13,156 nucleotides of DNA from Lachnospiraceae bacterium (GTDB lineage: Bacteria; Bacillota; Clostridia; Lachnospirales; Lachnospiraceae): contig JAAWLS010000032.1 of assembly GCA_022798035.1 (NCBI GenBank), forward strand, positions 1 to 13,156, in the 5' to 3' direction. Position numbers and translations under genes: made by a program. Position 1 is the stretch's first letter. Each line of letters begins with the position of its first letter. Positions 1-6,399 of the stretch are shown piece by piece. The notes beneath the pieces are model-generated. The model made no database searches and was not told the DNA's origin. It was given only the letters and a program-made list of their open reading frames with translations.

Positions 1-17
1 AGTACATCTTTTGTCAT
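1..17 (-). CDS. Start of a truncated gene downstream of murI
   Basis: Only the first codons are in the window: an ATG at 17-15 followed by T-K-D-V, then the edge. A strong ribosome-binding site (GAGGAG, 29-24) overlaps the end of murI and sits six bases from the ATG, so the start is well supported and the gene is probably co-transcribed, perhaps translationally coupled, with murI. In related Clostridia I recall a small DUF1934 (YwiB-like) protein beginning MTKDVL at this position, but five residues cannot establish that. Confidence 0.45.
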
Positions 18-20
18 AGG

Positions 21-854
21 TTACTCCTCAATATGTATTAAACGCGCTTCTTTGATTTCACAGGGCAAAATAGAATTGGCAAAATTTTTGAATTTTTCCG
101 CCGCATCGCTGACAAAAAAACGATAGGAAGCAGAAGAGTTCTCTCCTTTTCCATCATTGGCAAGCTGGTATTCTTCCAGCAGACGTCCAAGTCCCTGAGC
201 TGTTTCATAGGCAGGATTGACCAGATTCACTCTGTCCCCCATAATCTCCCCAATAATAGAGCGGAGCAGAGGATAATGGGTACACCCTAGAATCAGCGTG
301 TCAATATCCGATTCCTGAAAAGACGCCAGATACCGTTTTGCCACCTCCATAGTAATGGAATCTTTCAGCCATCCTTCCTCCACCAGGGGGACAAAAAGCG
401 GACATGCTTTTCCCAGAACCACTGCTCCCGGATTGTGACGGTGTATCATCTCCGTATAAATCTGACTGCCGACAGTTCCCTCTGTTCCAATCACTCCGAT
501 TCTGCCGTTTACCGTTGTCTCAGCCGCCACCCTGGCTCCTGGTTTTACCACACCGATAATGGGCATTTTCATCTCCGGCCTGATTTCTTCCAATGCAAAA
601 GCGCTTGCCGTATTGCAGGCAACTACGATTGCCTTCACTCCTTTTGATTCCAAAAAATGGATAATCTGCCGGGAATACCGCAGAATCGTTTCTTTGGATT
701 TGCTTCCATAAGGAACCCTGGCCGTATCCCCAAAATAGATAATACTTTCCCTGGGAAGCTGACGCATAATCTCTCTCGCAACGGTCAGTCCGCCCACTCC
801 GGAATCAAAAACTCCAACCGGAGCATATCTCTTATCTTCAAACGGTTGTTTCAT
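21..854 (-). CDS. murI: Glutamate racemase
   Basis: Interconverts L- and D-glutamate, supplying D-glutamate for peptidoglycan stem peptides; cytoplasmic and cofactor-independent. The 277-residue product has the usual family length. The N-terminal VFDSGVGG motif carries the Asp17-Ser18 pair, and the two catalytic cysteines are in VVACNTASA (Cys80) and LILGCTHYPLL (Cys191). The conserved FGDTARVPYG loop is at about 41-50. I chose the ATG at 854 because GGAG lies eight bases upstream and the conserved family sequence begins just after it. An in-frame ATG at 884 has no ribosome-binding site. The gene follows spoIIR in the same direction across about 100 bases that hold a weak terminator-like stem and a possible promoter, so it may be partly independent of the sporulation genes. 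Its stop codon overlaps the ribosome-binding site of the next gene. Confidence 0.97.
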   Translation of the reverse strand: MKQPFEDKRYAPVGVFDSGVGGLTVAREIMRQLPRESIIYFGDTARVPYGSKSKETILRYSRQIIHFLESKGVKAIVVACNTASAFALEEIRPEMKMPIIGVVKPGARVAAETTVNGRIGVIGTEGTVGSQIYTEMIHRHNPGAVVLGKACPLFVPLVEEGWLKDSITMEVAKRYLASFQESDIDTLILGCTHYPLLRSIIGEIMGDRVNLVNPAYETAQGLGRLLEEYQLANDGKGENSSASYRFFVSDAAEKFKNFANSILPCEIKEARLIHIEE

Positions 855-888
855 CTTGTTATCTCCATAAAACAAGTCATACATATGT

Positions 889-917
889 ATCTTACCCGTT
901 TTATTCTAAAAATGCAA
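889..917 (-). promoter_or_regulatory. Possible sigma-A promoter for murI
   Basis: On the minus strand TTGCAT (917-912) is followed after 17 bases by TAAGAT (894-889), 35 bases before the murI ATG. The hexamers are only partial matches to TTGACA/TATAAT, but the spacing is ideal and murI needs vegetative expression although its upstream neighbours are sporulation genes. A perfect 12-bp palindrome, ATACATATGTAT (879-890), overlaps the last two bases of the -10 and could be an operator. This is inference from motif matching. Confidence 0.3.
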
Positions 918-956
918 GAGGCCTCCGGTAATTTCCAGGGTAAATGAAACGGCCTC
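918..956 (-). terminator. Weak terminator-like stem after spoIIR
   Basis: GAGGCC at 918-923 pairs with GGCCTC at 951-956, overlapping the spoIIR stop codon. A small inner TTTC/GAAA pairing shortens the loop. On the minus strand the stem is followed by TTGCATTTTTAG. The long bulged loop makes this a weak intrinsic terminator at best, possibly allowing partial read-through into murI. Confidence 0.3.
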
Positions 957-1572
957 ACCCTATCTTTTCCTTCACCCACTCCACCAGGGCAGATTTTACC
1001 TCATAATTTTTATGCTCCATCAGGCTCTTATATTCCTCCTGGCTCAGCACCCGCTCCAAAGACTTCTCCGCTTCTTTTTCCACCACCTCATAAGTGCTGT
1101 TGAAAAAGCAGAGGTTCGGGTACATCACACACCACCAGTTACGGCCTTCTCCCGCTCCAATCTCCACTTCCAGAGCTTCGTATTTTCCCGCTGGAAATGT
1201 ATAGTCTCCGTAAGTTTTTTCCGGAAAATCCGTGACGGCCAGTTCTGCTTTTACCGGATAATGAAATCCTTCCCGCTCAATCACCTGGGCGGCCTGCTGT
1301 TCAATCTGTGTCAGCCGGCTTTCAATCACTGCTCTGCCCTCTTCCAAATCAGAGACGCCAGAAAGAGCCGGCTGCAGATAAGCGCCTACCGCATCCCGCA
1401 CCTGCAGTTTCAATTTCTGGTCTGCCTCTTTGTCACTGTTGGCCCGCACGTGAAAACGAATGATTTTCCCCGCAATCTCCTCTGTCATCTTCTGCTGTCT
1501 CTGTTCTTGATATCCGTAGAAAAACAGCGCCGCCGCTATCAGCAGCAAGCCGGTTCCCATTATTTTTTTCAT
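955..1572 (-). CDS. spoIIR: Stage II sporulation protein R
   Basis: SpoIIR is the forespore-made signal that activates the protease SpoIIGA, which processes pro-sigma-E in the mother cell. The 205-residue product has one hydrophobic N-terminal segment (about 5-20) acting as a signal or anchor, then the family signature IIRFHVRANSDKEADQKLKL (37-56) and VRDAV. The late motif WWCVMYPNLCFFN (146-158) holds the two conserved cysteines, Cys148 and Cys155, and the length is typical. The start at 1572 has AAGGAGAG about ten bases upstream. It lies 69 bases downstream of gerAC on the same strand. In Bacillus spoIIR is controlled by sigma-F, and a sigma-F-like promoter is visible here (1618-1647), so it need not depend on the gerA promoter. 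Confidence 0.95.
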   Translation of the reverse strand: MKKIMGTGLLLIAAALFFYGYQEQRQQKMTEEIAGKIIRFHVRANSDKEADQKLKLQVRDAVGAYLQPALSGVSDLEEGRAVIESRLTQIEQQAAQVIEREGFHYPVKAELAVTDFPEKTYGDYTFPAGKYEALEVEIGAGEGRNWWCVMYPNLCFFNSTYEVVEKEAEKSLERVLSQEEYKSLMEHKNYEVKSALVEWVKEKIG

Positions 1573-1617
1573 GTCTTATTCTCTCCTTATATTTTTGATA
1601 TTACACGGTGATATAAG

Positions 1618-1647
1618 AAGTATTTCCAAAAATTTCCGTAACTATTC
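1618..1647 (-). promoter_or_regulatory. Sigma-F-type promoter candidate for spoIIR
   Basis: On the minus strand GAATA (1647-1643) is followed after exactly 15 bases by GGAAATACTT (1627-1618). The Bacillus sigma-F consensus as I recall it is GYWTA, 15 bases, GGnrAnAnTR. The match is four of five at -35 and six of seven specified positions at -10. Transcription would start near 1611, giving a leader of about 40 bases. The -35 overlaps the TAG stop of gerAC. Independent knowledge that spoIIR is a sigma-F gene makes the match more credible. Confidence 0.5.
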
Positions 1648-2718
1648 CCAATTGGCCAAAGAAATATCCACCTGGAAAATCTGCTGCACGTCCCGATTGT
1701 AGTCATCCGCCCTGTTTTTGTAGAGATAATATAAATCCCGGTTTTCTCCTCCTAAGGAGACGTAGCTGTTGGTCATGTCAATGCCGTAGTCCTGACGCAT
1801 TCGCTCTGCGGTCTCCATCAAATCGGCCAACAGCTGCTTTTCTATATTTTTTTCCAGCTGATACTGCTCCGACGCAGAATTCATCTGTCCTGTTTTCAGC
1901 CTTCCCGTTCCCTGAACAGACACGGCAACTACCGGCTGCCTGCCTTCCAGAGTAATGCTTTTGCTCACGCGAATATCAGAAATCTCCACCACCTCGTTTT
2001 TAACAGATTCACAGGTGAATTTTTTCAGAAGGTTTTGACACAAAAAGACTTCCATAGCCTCCTCCACCGTGAAAGTTCCTTTGTAACGGAAATTCAGCAC
2101 TGCCGCATATTCGGTGATAACAGGCCTGTTTCCTTTCTCTGTCAATACCGGAATCAGCAAAAGTTCGTTCTGGTTGTGCCACTGATTCATCAGATTTCCC
2201 ATAGTGGCAATTTTACCCTGTCTGAAATCCTGCTGGCTCTCTAACATTTCCTCCAGGTAAGTTCCCATGGAGCCCTCCGTCTCCTCCGTGAGGCTTAATA
2301 TCTCTGCAGCTGATTCCTTTCCCATCAGCAGACTGGTGTTCCGGGCCGACTCCTCCCGCTGCTCCCAGGACAGCAAAAGTCCCCGCAATTTCTCTGTATC
2401 TGTAAAAATATTTTCTCCCAGCACCACCGCTTTCATGTGATTGTAGTCCAGCACACGGTTTGTATTATTCTCATATGACTTTTCCACGTGATACATGTCC
2501 GCTCCTTCCAGAGACAGACCCATAGCCGTGTCTGTAGTTTTTCCTTTCTCTGAAATCTGCGCCAAATCCGGAAAATCAAAGCTCACCACCAGATTTTCCC
2601 CGGCATCAATTCCCACTGCCAGAGGAAAACTGCGCTGTTCTAGTTCCGTGGAAGAACAGCCGGAAATTGTCACTGCCAAAAGGATTCCCCAAACACACCC
2701 TACCTGCTTTTTCCACAT
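1642..2718 (-). CDS. gerAC: Ger(x)C family spore germination lipoprotein (GerAC-like)
   Basis: C subunit of a nutrient germinant receptor, anchored by lipid on the outer face of the spore inner membrane and working with the A and B subunits. The 358-residue product begins with a lipoprotein signal: basic MWKK, a hydrophobic stretch, then ISGC with the lipidated cysteine at residue 21. The following sequence (SFPLAVGIDAGENLVVSFDF) and the conserved NHMKAVVLGE region fit the Ger(x)C family, as does the predominantly alpha/beta C-terminal half. The ATG at 2718 has AGGAG seven bases upstream and lies inside the end of gerAB, overlapping by 19 bases, which suggests translational coupling. Germinant specificity cannot be read from the sequence; the symbol is by family, not proven orthology. 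Confidence 0.92.
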   Translation of the reverse strand: MWKKQVGCVWGILLAVTISGCSSTELEQRSFPLAVGIDAGENLVVSFDFPDLAQISEKGKTTDTAMGLSLEGADMYHVEKSYENNTNRVLDYNHMKAVVLGENIFTDTEKLRGLLLSWEQREESARNTSLLMGKESAAEILSLTEETEGSMGTYLEEMLESQQDFRQGKIATMGNLMNQWHNQNELLLIPVLTEKGNRPVITEYAAVLNFRYKGTFTVEEAMEVFLCQNLLKKFTCESVKNEVVEISDIRVSKSITLEGRQPVVAVSVQGTGRLKTGQMNSASEQYQLEKNIEKQLLADLMETAERMRQDYGIDMTNSYVSLGGENRDLYYLYKNRADDYNRDVQQIFQVDISLANWE

Positions 2719-3827
2719 GTTTCTTCTCCTCCTTTTTTCTCTCTACGGCCGTTTCGGATGCGGTGCGCAAGCAGCAGTATCAGAAGAATGCCCATCATTC
2801 CCGGCAGAACAATCCATCTCTGGCAGCTTTCATACACCTCCAGCAGGACAGTATTTTTAAAAAAGGCCATGCCCAGAAAAAATGCAAAAAAGAGAGAAAT
2901 TCCCATACTGTAATAATTTTTAGGTTCATGAAACAGTTCTTTCAAAATCAGCGTACTCTGAAACACCCCCGTGTGCATCAGAGCAAACAGTGCAAAAAAC
3001 CACACTGCCGTCATAATGACCTCCTGTCTGGTAAAAAATCCGCCGGGCAGATTTATCATGCCCATCAAAGTAATTACCGGACGTTTCAGGGCTCCCAGGG
3101 TATTTTTCCCAAACACCCCCAGCAGAATCAGGTAAATCAAACTGTTCATCAGCGTAACGGCAATCAATGCGCCCTCTCCGCACAGAGTCAGCTTTTCACT
3201 CTCCCTGCAGAATGGTTTTAAAAAGAGAACCGCCGCCAGAGGCAGCAGAAAAATCCACACGTCAATTCCTTTTTGTACCACCATTTCCACTCCGGACGCC
3301 GCCACCGGCGTCCAATAATCTGTGTGGACTTCCCGCAAAGCCAGAAACAGCATAATCAGCAGCGGAATTCCCAGAAACCAGAAAATAATCTCATAAACCC
3401 GCGCTCTTCCCTCGATTCCGCGGATGGTTCCGTAAGCGGCCAGCAAAAGCAGCAAAACGCTTATCCAAAAATAGGAGCCTTCCGGCAGCAGACACGTCAT
3501 CACAAGAAGCGTAGCCTGGTACAACACAAAACCGCACAGCGTCACAAAATACAGAAAATAAAATATCATAAAAATATCTCCTATGGTCTGTCCCACTGTG
3601 TCTTTCATATAGTCATAGTAAGTTCCCTCTGCATTCTGAAGATTTTTCTGCATCAGCCAGAGCATCAGGCTGCCACCCGCCATGCCCAGAATCAGGCAGA
3701 AAATCCCGTCTCCCCCTGTCAGGGAGGACAAAAGCCCCGGAAGCAGCAGACTGCTCAGACCGAAAATGTCCAACATCAACAGCCTTCTCACCTGCCGTAA
3801 CGATATTTTCCAATTATCTGCAAACAT
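2700..3827 (-). CDS. gerAB: GerAB/YndE-type spore germination permease
   Basis: B subunit of a nutrient germinant receptor; an APC-superfamily-related integral membrane protein thought to hold the germinant-binding pocket. The 375-residue product has about ten hydrophobic segments. It starts with a short basic amphipathic region (ISLRQVRRLLMLDIFGLSS) leading into the first membrane helix, as is normal for the family, and ends with a basic, charged tail (RNGRREKKGGEETCGKSR) likely to be cytoplasmic. The start at 3827 is 13 bases after the gerAA stop, with only a modest ribosome-binding site (AAAGG), so translation may depend on coupling with gerAA. Long open frames on the opposite strand within this gene are shadows. 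Confidence 0.93.
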   Translation of the reverse strand: MFADNWKISLRQVRRLLMLDIFGLSSLLLPGLLSSLTGGDGIFCLILGMAGGSLMLWLMQKNLQNAEGTYYDYMKDTVGQTIGDIFMIFYFLYFVTLCGFVLYQATLLVMTCLLPEGSYFWISVLLLLLAAYGTIRGIEGRARVYEIIFWFLGIPLLIMLFLALREVHTDYWTPVAASGVEMVVQKGIDVWIFLLPLAAVLFLKPFCRESEKLTLCGEGALIAVTLMNSLIYLILLGVFGKNTLGALKRPVITLMGMINLPGGFFTRQEVIMTAVWFFALFALMHTGVFQSTLILKELFHEPKNYYSMGISLFFAFFLGMAFFKNTVLLEVYESCQRWIVLPGMMGILLILLLAHRIRNGRREKKGGEETCGKSR

Positions 3828-3840
3828 ATTGACGCCTTTC

Positions 3841-5361
3841 TCACTTTTCTTTCTTATTTTTCTGATTTTCTTCTCTCTGTCCCTTTACCCTCAGTCTGGT
3901 GCGGGCTCCCGCTCTGGTATATACAGGACGTTTTTTCAGAAAATTCAACGGAAGCCTCAAAAACGTGTCTCGCTCATCCCGATATCCATTCAAATCTGCC
4001 CCCACAAAAGGAGCCAGATAGGGGATTCCGAAACTTTCCAGGTGGGATAAATGAATCAGCACGCCCAGGATTCCCACCAGAAATCCAAAAAATCCAAGAT
4101 AGCCGCAGAGAACAATAAAAAAGAATTTTAAAATACGAAATGCTGTGGCGAATTCCTCATTTGGTACCGCAAAAGAGCACAGAGCCGTCAGAGCCACCAC
4201 AATAACCACTATAGGACTGACAATATTGGCGTCCACCGCCGCCTGCCCGATAATCAGGCCTCCCACAATCCCAATGGTATTGCCGTTGGCGCCGGGAAGT
4301 CTGACTCCCGCCTCCCTGAGCAGCTCGAACGCCATTTCCATCAATATAATTTCCACCACCGCCGGAAATGGAACTCCCTGCCTTGCCGCTGCCAAAGATA
4401 GCAGCAAATCCGTAGGCAGAATCTGAGTGTGAAAATTTGTCATAGCCAGATACAGGCCCGGGAACGTCATAGCCAGAAAAGATGCCAGATAGCGGAGCAT
4501 TCTTGTAAAAGAGGCAATCTCCCACCGGCTGTAATAGTCGTCGCTGGTCTGGATAAAGGTATTGTAGGTGGCAGGAAAAATCAGCGCCACCGGGGAATTA
4601 TCCGACAATAGTACAATCCGGCCTTCTAAAATTGCCAGTGCCGCCCGGTCCGGCCTCTGGGTGGTCTGAAACTGTGGAAAAGGCGAATATTTGCGTTTTT
4701 CTGTCAGCTGCTCAATAATTCCGCTGTCTAAAGCACCGTCAATCTCAAACTCTTTCAGCCGTTTCTCCACTTCCTCCAAAATTCCCGGATGAATCAAATC
4801 TTTCATGTAAACCAAATCCACATTGGTATTGGTCCGCCTTCCTGCGAAACTCTCCCTCACCTTGACATGAGGGCTCCGCAGACGTTTTCGAATCAAAGCT
4901 GTATTCAGCTTGACGGACTCTGAAAATCCCTCATTGGAGCCGCGGATTACCTTCTCTGATTCTGTCTCATACACGCCTCTGCCCGGATAGCCTTTATCTG
5001 GAATTTTCAAAGCCTTGTCATATCCATCCAGGAAAAACAGCGCGTCTCCCGTCAGCATTCCCTGGGCCGCATCCTCAATGGTTCCAAAGGGCTGAGAATC
5101 CGAAATATCTTCCACATTTCCCTTCACATAAGAGACAAGTTCTTCTTCCGGCAGTTCCCGCAGCGTCTGCAGAAGTTTCCCCACCGCTGAATCTTTCCAA
5201 TCCACACTGCTGAGAGCTACCTCAATGTAGGCAATGTAGCACTCCTGCTCCAGCTTACGGCCGATTTTTATCTTCCGCTTTTTGATATCTGCACAATCTG
5301 AAAAAAGCGTTTCAAAGTGATTGATATTCTGTTTTAAATCTGTTGTAATCTGAACTGGCAT
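3841..5361 (-). CDS. gerAA: GerA family spore germination protein (A subunit)
   Basis: A subunit of a nutrient germinant receptor; in Bacillus the A subunits oligomerise in the spore inner membrane and are implicated in ion release on germinant binding. The 506-residue product has the expected architecture. Residues 1 to about 280 are a soluble region including the conserved DALFFLDGYDKALKI and SVKLNTALIRKRL segments. A membrane domain with about five or six helices follows (about 285-450) and contains the family signature PGANGNTIGIVGGLIIGQAA (about 356-375). The basic tail after residue 470 is probably cytoplasmic. I chose the ATG at 5361 because AAAGGAG stands six bases upstream; an in-frame ATG at 5385 lies upstream of that site. 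It is the first gene of the gerA-type operon, behind the terminator at 5520-5550. Confidence 0.95.
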   Translation of the reverse strand: MPVQITTDLKQNINHFETLFSDCADIKKRKIKIGRKLEQECYIAYIEVALSSVDWKDSAVGKLLQTLRELPEEELVSYVKGNVEDISDSQPFGTIEDAAQGMLTGDALFFLDGYDKALKIPDKGYPGRGVYETESEKVIRGSNEGFSESVKLNTALIRKRLRSPHVKVRESFAGRRTNTNVDLVYMKDLIHPGILEEVEKRLKEFEIDGALDSGIIEQLTEKRKYSPFPQFQTTQRPDRAALAILEGRIVLLSDNSPVALIFPATYNTFIQTSDDYYSRWEIASFTRMLRYLASFLAMTFPGLYLAMTNFHTQILPTDLLLSLAAARQGVPFPAVVEIILMEMAFELLREAGVRLPGANGNTIGIVGGLIIGQAAVDANIVSPIVVIVVALTALCSFAVPNEEFATAFRILKFFFIVLCGYLGFFGFLVGILGVLIHLSHLESFGIPYLAPFVGADLNGYRDERDTFLRLPLNFLKKRPVYTRAGARTRLRVKGQREENQKNKKEK

Positions 5362-5439
5362 AAAGCGCTCCTTTCTCAAAAACAATTGTGATAACCAGGC
5401 AGAAAGCAGGCATTATTCCTTCCTGCTGCGGGGCGCACG

Positions 5440-5487
5440 CCGCTTTCGCATCCTGTTGCCCCTATATCTGCGCATCCTTCCGCTTTC
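5440..5487. repeat. Block-swapped 8-mers upstream of gerAA
   Basis: Two 8-base words, CCGCTTTC and CGCATCCT, each occur twice in the same orientation but in opposite order: CCGCTTTC (5440-5447) with CGCATCCT (5447-5454), then CGCATCCT (5471-5478) with CCGCTTTC (5480-5487). They lie in a relatively GC-rich patch in the untranslated region before gerAA. Function unknown. Nothing else coding is visible between 5362 and 5519. Confidence 0.5.
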
Positions 5488-5513
5488 ATGGACCGGATTC
5501 CAGAAGAATTTTC
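5484..5513 (-). promoter_or_regulatory. Possible forespore (sigma-G-type) promoter for the gerA operon
   Basis: On the minus strand GAAAA (5513-5509) is followed after 18 bases by CATGAAA (5490-5484), resembling the sigma-G pattern GHATR, 18 bases, CATnHTA with one mismatch in each element. It lies just downstream of the preceding terminator and about 120 bases before gerAA. gerA operons in Bacillus are sigma-G dependent. Support is motif matching only. Confidence 0.27.
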
Positions 5514-5519
5514 TATAAT

Positions 5520-5550
5520 AAAAGGATAAGCTTTTATCGCTTATCCTTTT
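5520..5550 (-). terminator. Intrinsic terminator after the ispE-GntR operon
   Basis: A perfect 11-bp inverted repeat, AAAAGGATAAG (5520-5530) and CTTATCCTTTT (5540-5550), encloses a 9-base loop. Read on the minus strand it ends in TTTTATTAT, so it should end transcripts from ispE-GntR before the gerA operon. Read on the plus strand it also ends in TTTTC, but there is no plus-strand gene nearby. Confidence 0.8.
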
Positions 5551-5590
5551 CTCACATTACTATTTATATTTTCCCGAATTTTCCTTTTTA

Positions 5591-5724
5591 TTCCTGTTTA
5601 TGGATAATATTCTTCACTGCCATCTCCTGATTCACCGCATGACAGCTTACAATTTTATTCCTGTTCATGGATGATATTCTTCACTACCATCTCCTGATTC
5701 ACCACATGATAGCTTACAATCTTA
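5591..5724. repeat. 67-bp tandem duplication over the 3' end of the GntR gene
   Basis: Two adjacent 67-base units (5591-5657 and 5658-5724) are identical except at six positions, and all six differences are transitions. Unit 5658-5724 encodes the last 22 residues of the GntR protein. Unit 5591-5657 would encode the same tail with four changes (Tyr to Cys, two Val to Ala, Glu to Lys) plus its own TAA, but it lies after the gene's stop codon. The unit boundary falls exactly at a TAA triplet on the minus strand, so duplication recreated a stop at the original point and the protein end is intact. Confidence 0.95.
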
Positions 5725-6329
5725 ACCACAGTCTCTTTATCCTTCCGTTTCAATCCCTCATAAATCTCTTTGTGCTCTTCCACCAGCCTGGGATAAACGC
5801 TGTCATTTTTCAGATATTCCACTCGGTAGCGGTACATCTGCTCCCGCAGATTATTCAACATAGTCATTAATTTTGGATTGTCCGCCGCCTGATAAATGCT
5901 GTCATGAAATTCCACATCCGCCTGGGCAATTTTTTTTACATCGCCTGTCTTTGTACTTTTCTCAAAATTTTTGAGTGCCCCGAAAAGCTGCTTTAAGTCT
6001 TCTTCTGTCATATTGTCACAGGCAAGTCCCACTGCCAGTTCATCCAGAGCCTTCCGAATCTGCAGAACATCTTCCATATCTTTCTCCGTCATCCTGGCCA
6101 CTTCCGCACCCTTTCTAGGCACCGTCACCGCCAGGCCTTCCAGTTCCAGCATACGGATTGCCTCGCGAATCGGAGTCCGGCTCACGCCCAGCTTAGAAGC
6201 AAGCTGCAGCTCCATCAGCCGTTCTCCTGGTTTTAATTCTCCCTTTAAAATTGCCTCCCGAAGGGTATGAAACACCACGTCTCTCAGGGGAAGATACGCA
6301 TTCACATTTAATTCCAGCTTATCTGTCAT
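5655..6329 (-). CDS. GntR family transcriptional regulator, FadR/FCD subfamily
   Basis: A DNA-binding repressor or activator responding to a small organic acid or similar ligand. The 224-residue product has the winged helix-turn-helix at about 14-80, including GELKPGERLMELQLASKLGV and SRTPIREAIRMLELEGL. An all-helical FCD ligand domain follows (about 83-215). The FCD metal-binding set appears complete: Asp138 and His142 in DVEFHDSIY, His186 in EEHKEIY and His208 in SYHVVNQ. The start at 6329 has AGAGG six bases upstream. It follows ispE after 70 bases that contain a GC-rich hairpin but no clear promoter, so the two are probably one transcript. Ligand and targets are unknown; self-regulation through the ispE leader is plausible. 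Its 3' end lies in a tandem duplication. Confidence 0.93.
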   Translation of the reverse strand: MTDKLELNVNAYLPLRDVVFHTLREAILKGELKPGERLMELQLASKLGVSRTPIREAIRMLELEGLAVTVPRKGAEVARMTEKDMEDVLQIRKALDELAVGLACDNMTEEDLKQLFGALKNFEKSTKTGDVKKIAQADVEFHDSIYQAADNPKLMTMLNNLREQMYRYRVEYLKNDSVYPRLVEEHKEIYEGLKRKDKETVVKIVSYHVVNQEMVVKNIIHEQE

Positions 6330-6355
6330 TCTCTACCTCTCTTTTTCATTTTTAT

Positions 6356-6375
6356 CGGCAGCCGCAACTCTGCCG
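6356..6375 (-). other. Intercistronic hairpin between ispE and the GntR gene
   Basis: CGGCAG (6356-6361) and CTGCCG (6370-6375) form a GC-rich 6-bp stem with an 8-base loop. On the minus strand it is followed by ATAAAAATG rather than a T tract, so it is not an intrinsic terminator. It may affect mRNA processing or stability. Confidence 0.4.
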
Positions 6376-6399
6376 GAGATTATCATATCTCTGTGCCCA

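Noticed and set aside
1012..1611. A 199-codon plus-strand open frame
   Set aside because: It lies antisense to spoIIR, whose protein signatures are unmistakable, and its translation shows no recognisable domain.
2667..3800. Plus-strand open frames of 184 and 175 codons
   Set aside because: They are antisense shadows of gerAB and the start of gerAC, with composition (runs of Gln, Lys, His, Pro) typical of the reverse frame of a membrane protein gene.
5378..5415. GAATA-N18-GTTATCA close to gerAA as a sigma-G promoter
   Set aside because: The -35 fits but the -10 lacks the CAT core of sigma-G promoters; the candidate at 5484-5513 fits better.
5388..5630. An 80-codon plus-strand open frame in the gap between gerAA and the GntR gene
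   Set aside because: No ribosome-binding site, it runs through the terminator stem and the duplicated GntR tail, and the translation resembles no protein.
5591..5657. Remnant of a second, separate GntR gene
   Set aside because: The copy is exactly one tandem unit with sharp boundaries and no homologous sequence further downstream, which fits local duplication better than decay of a full paralogue.
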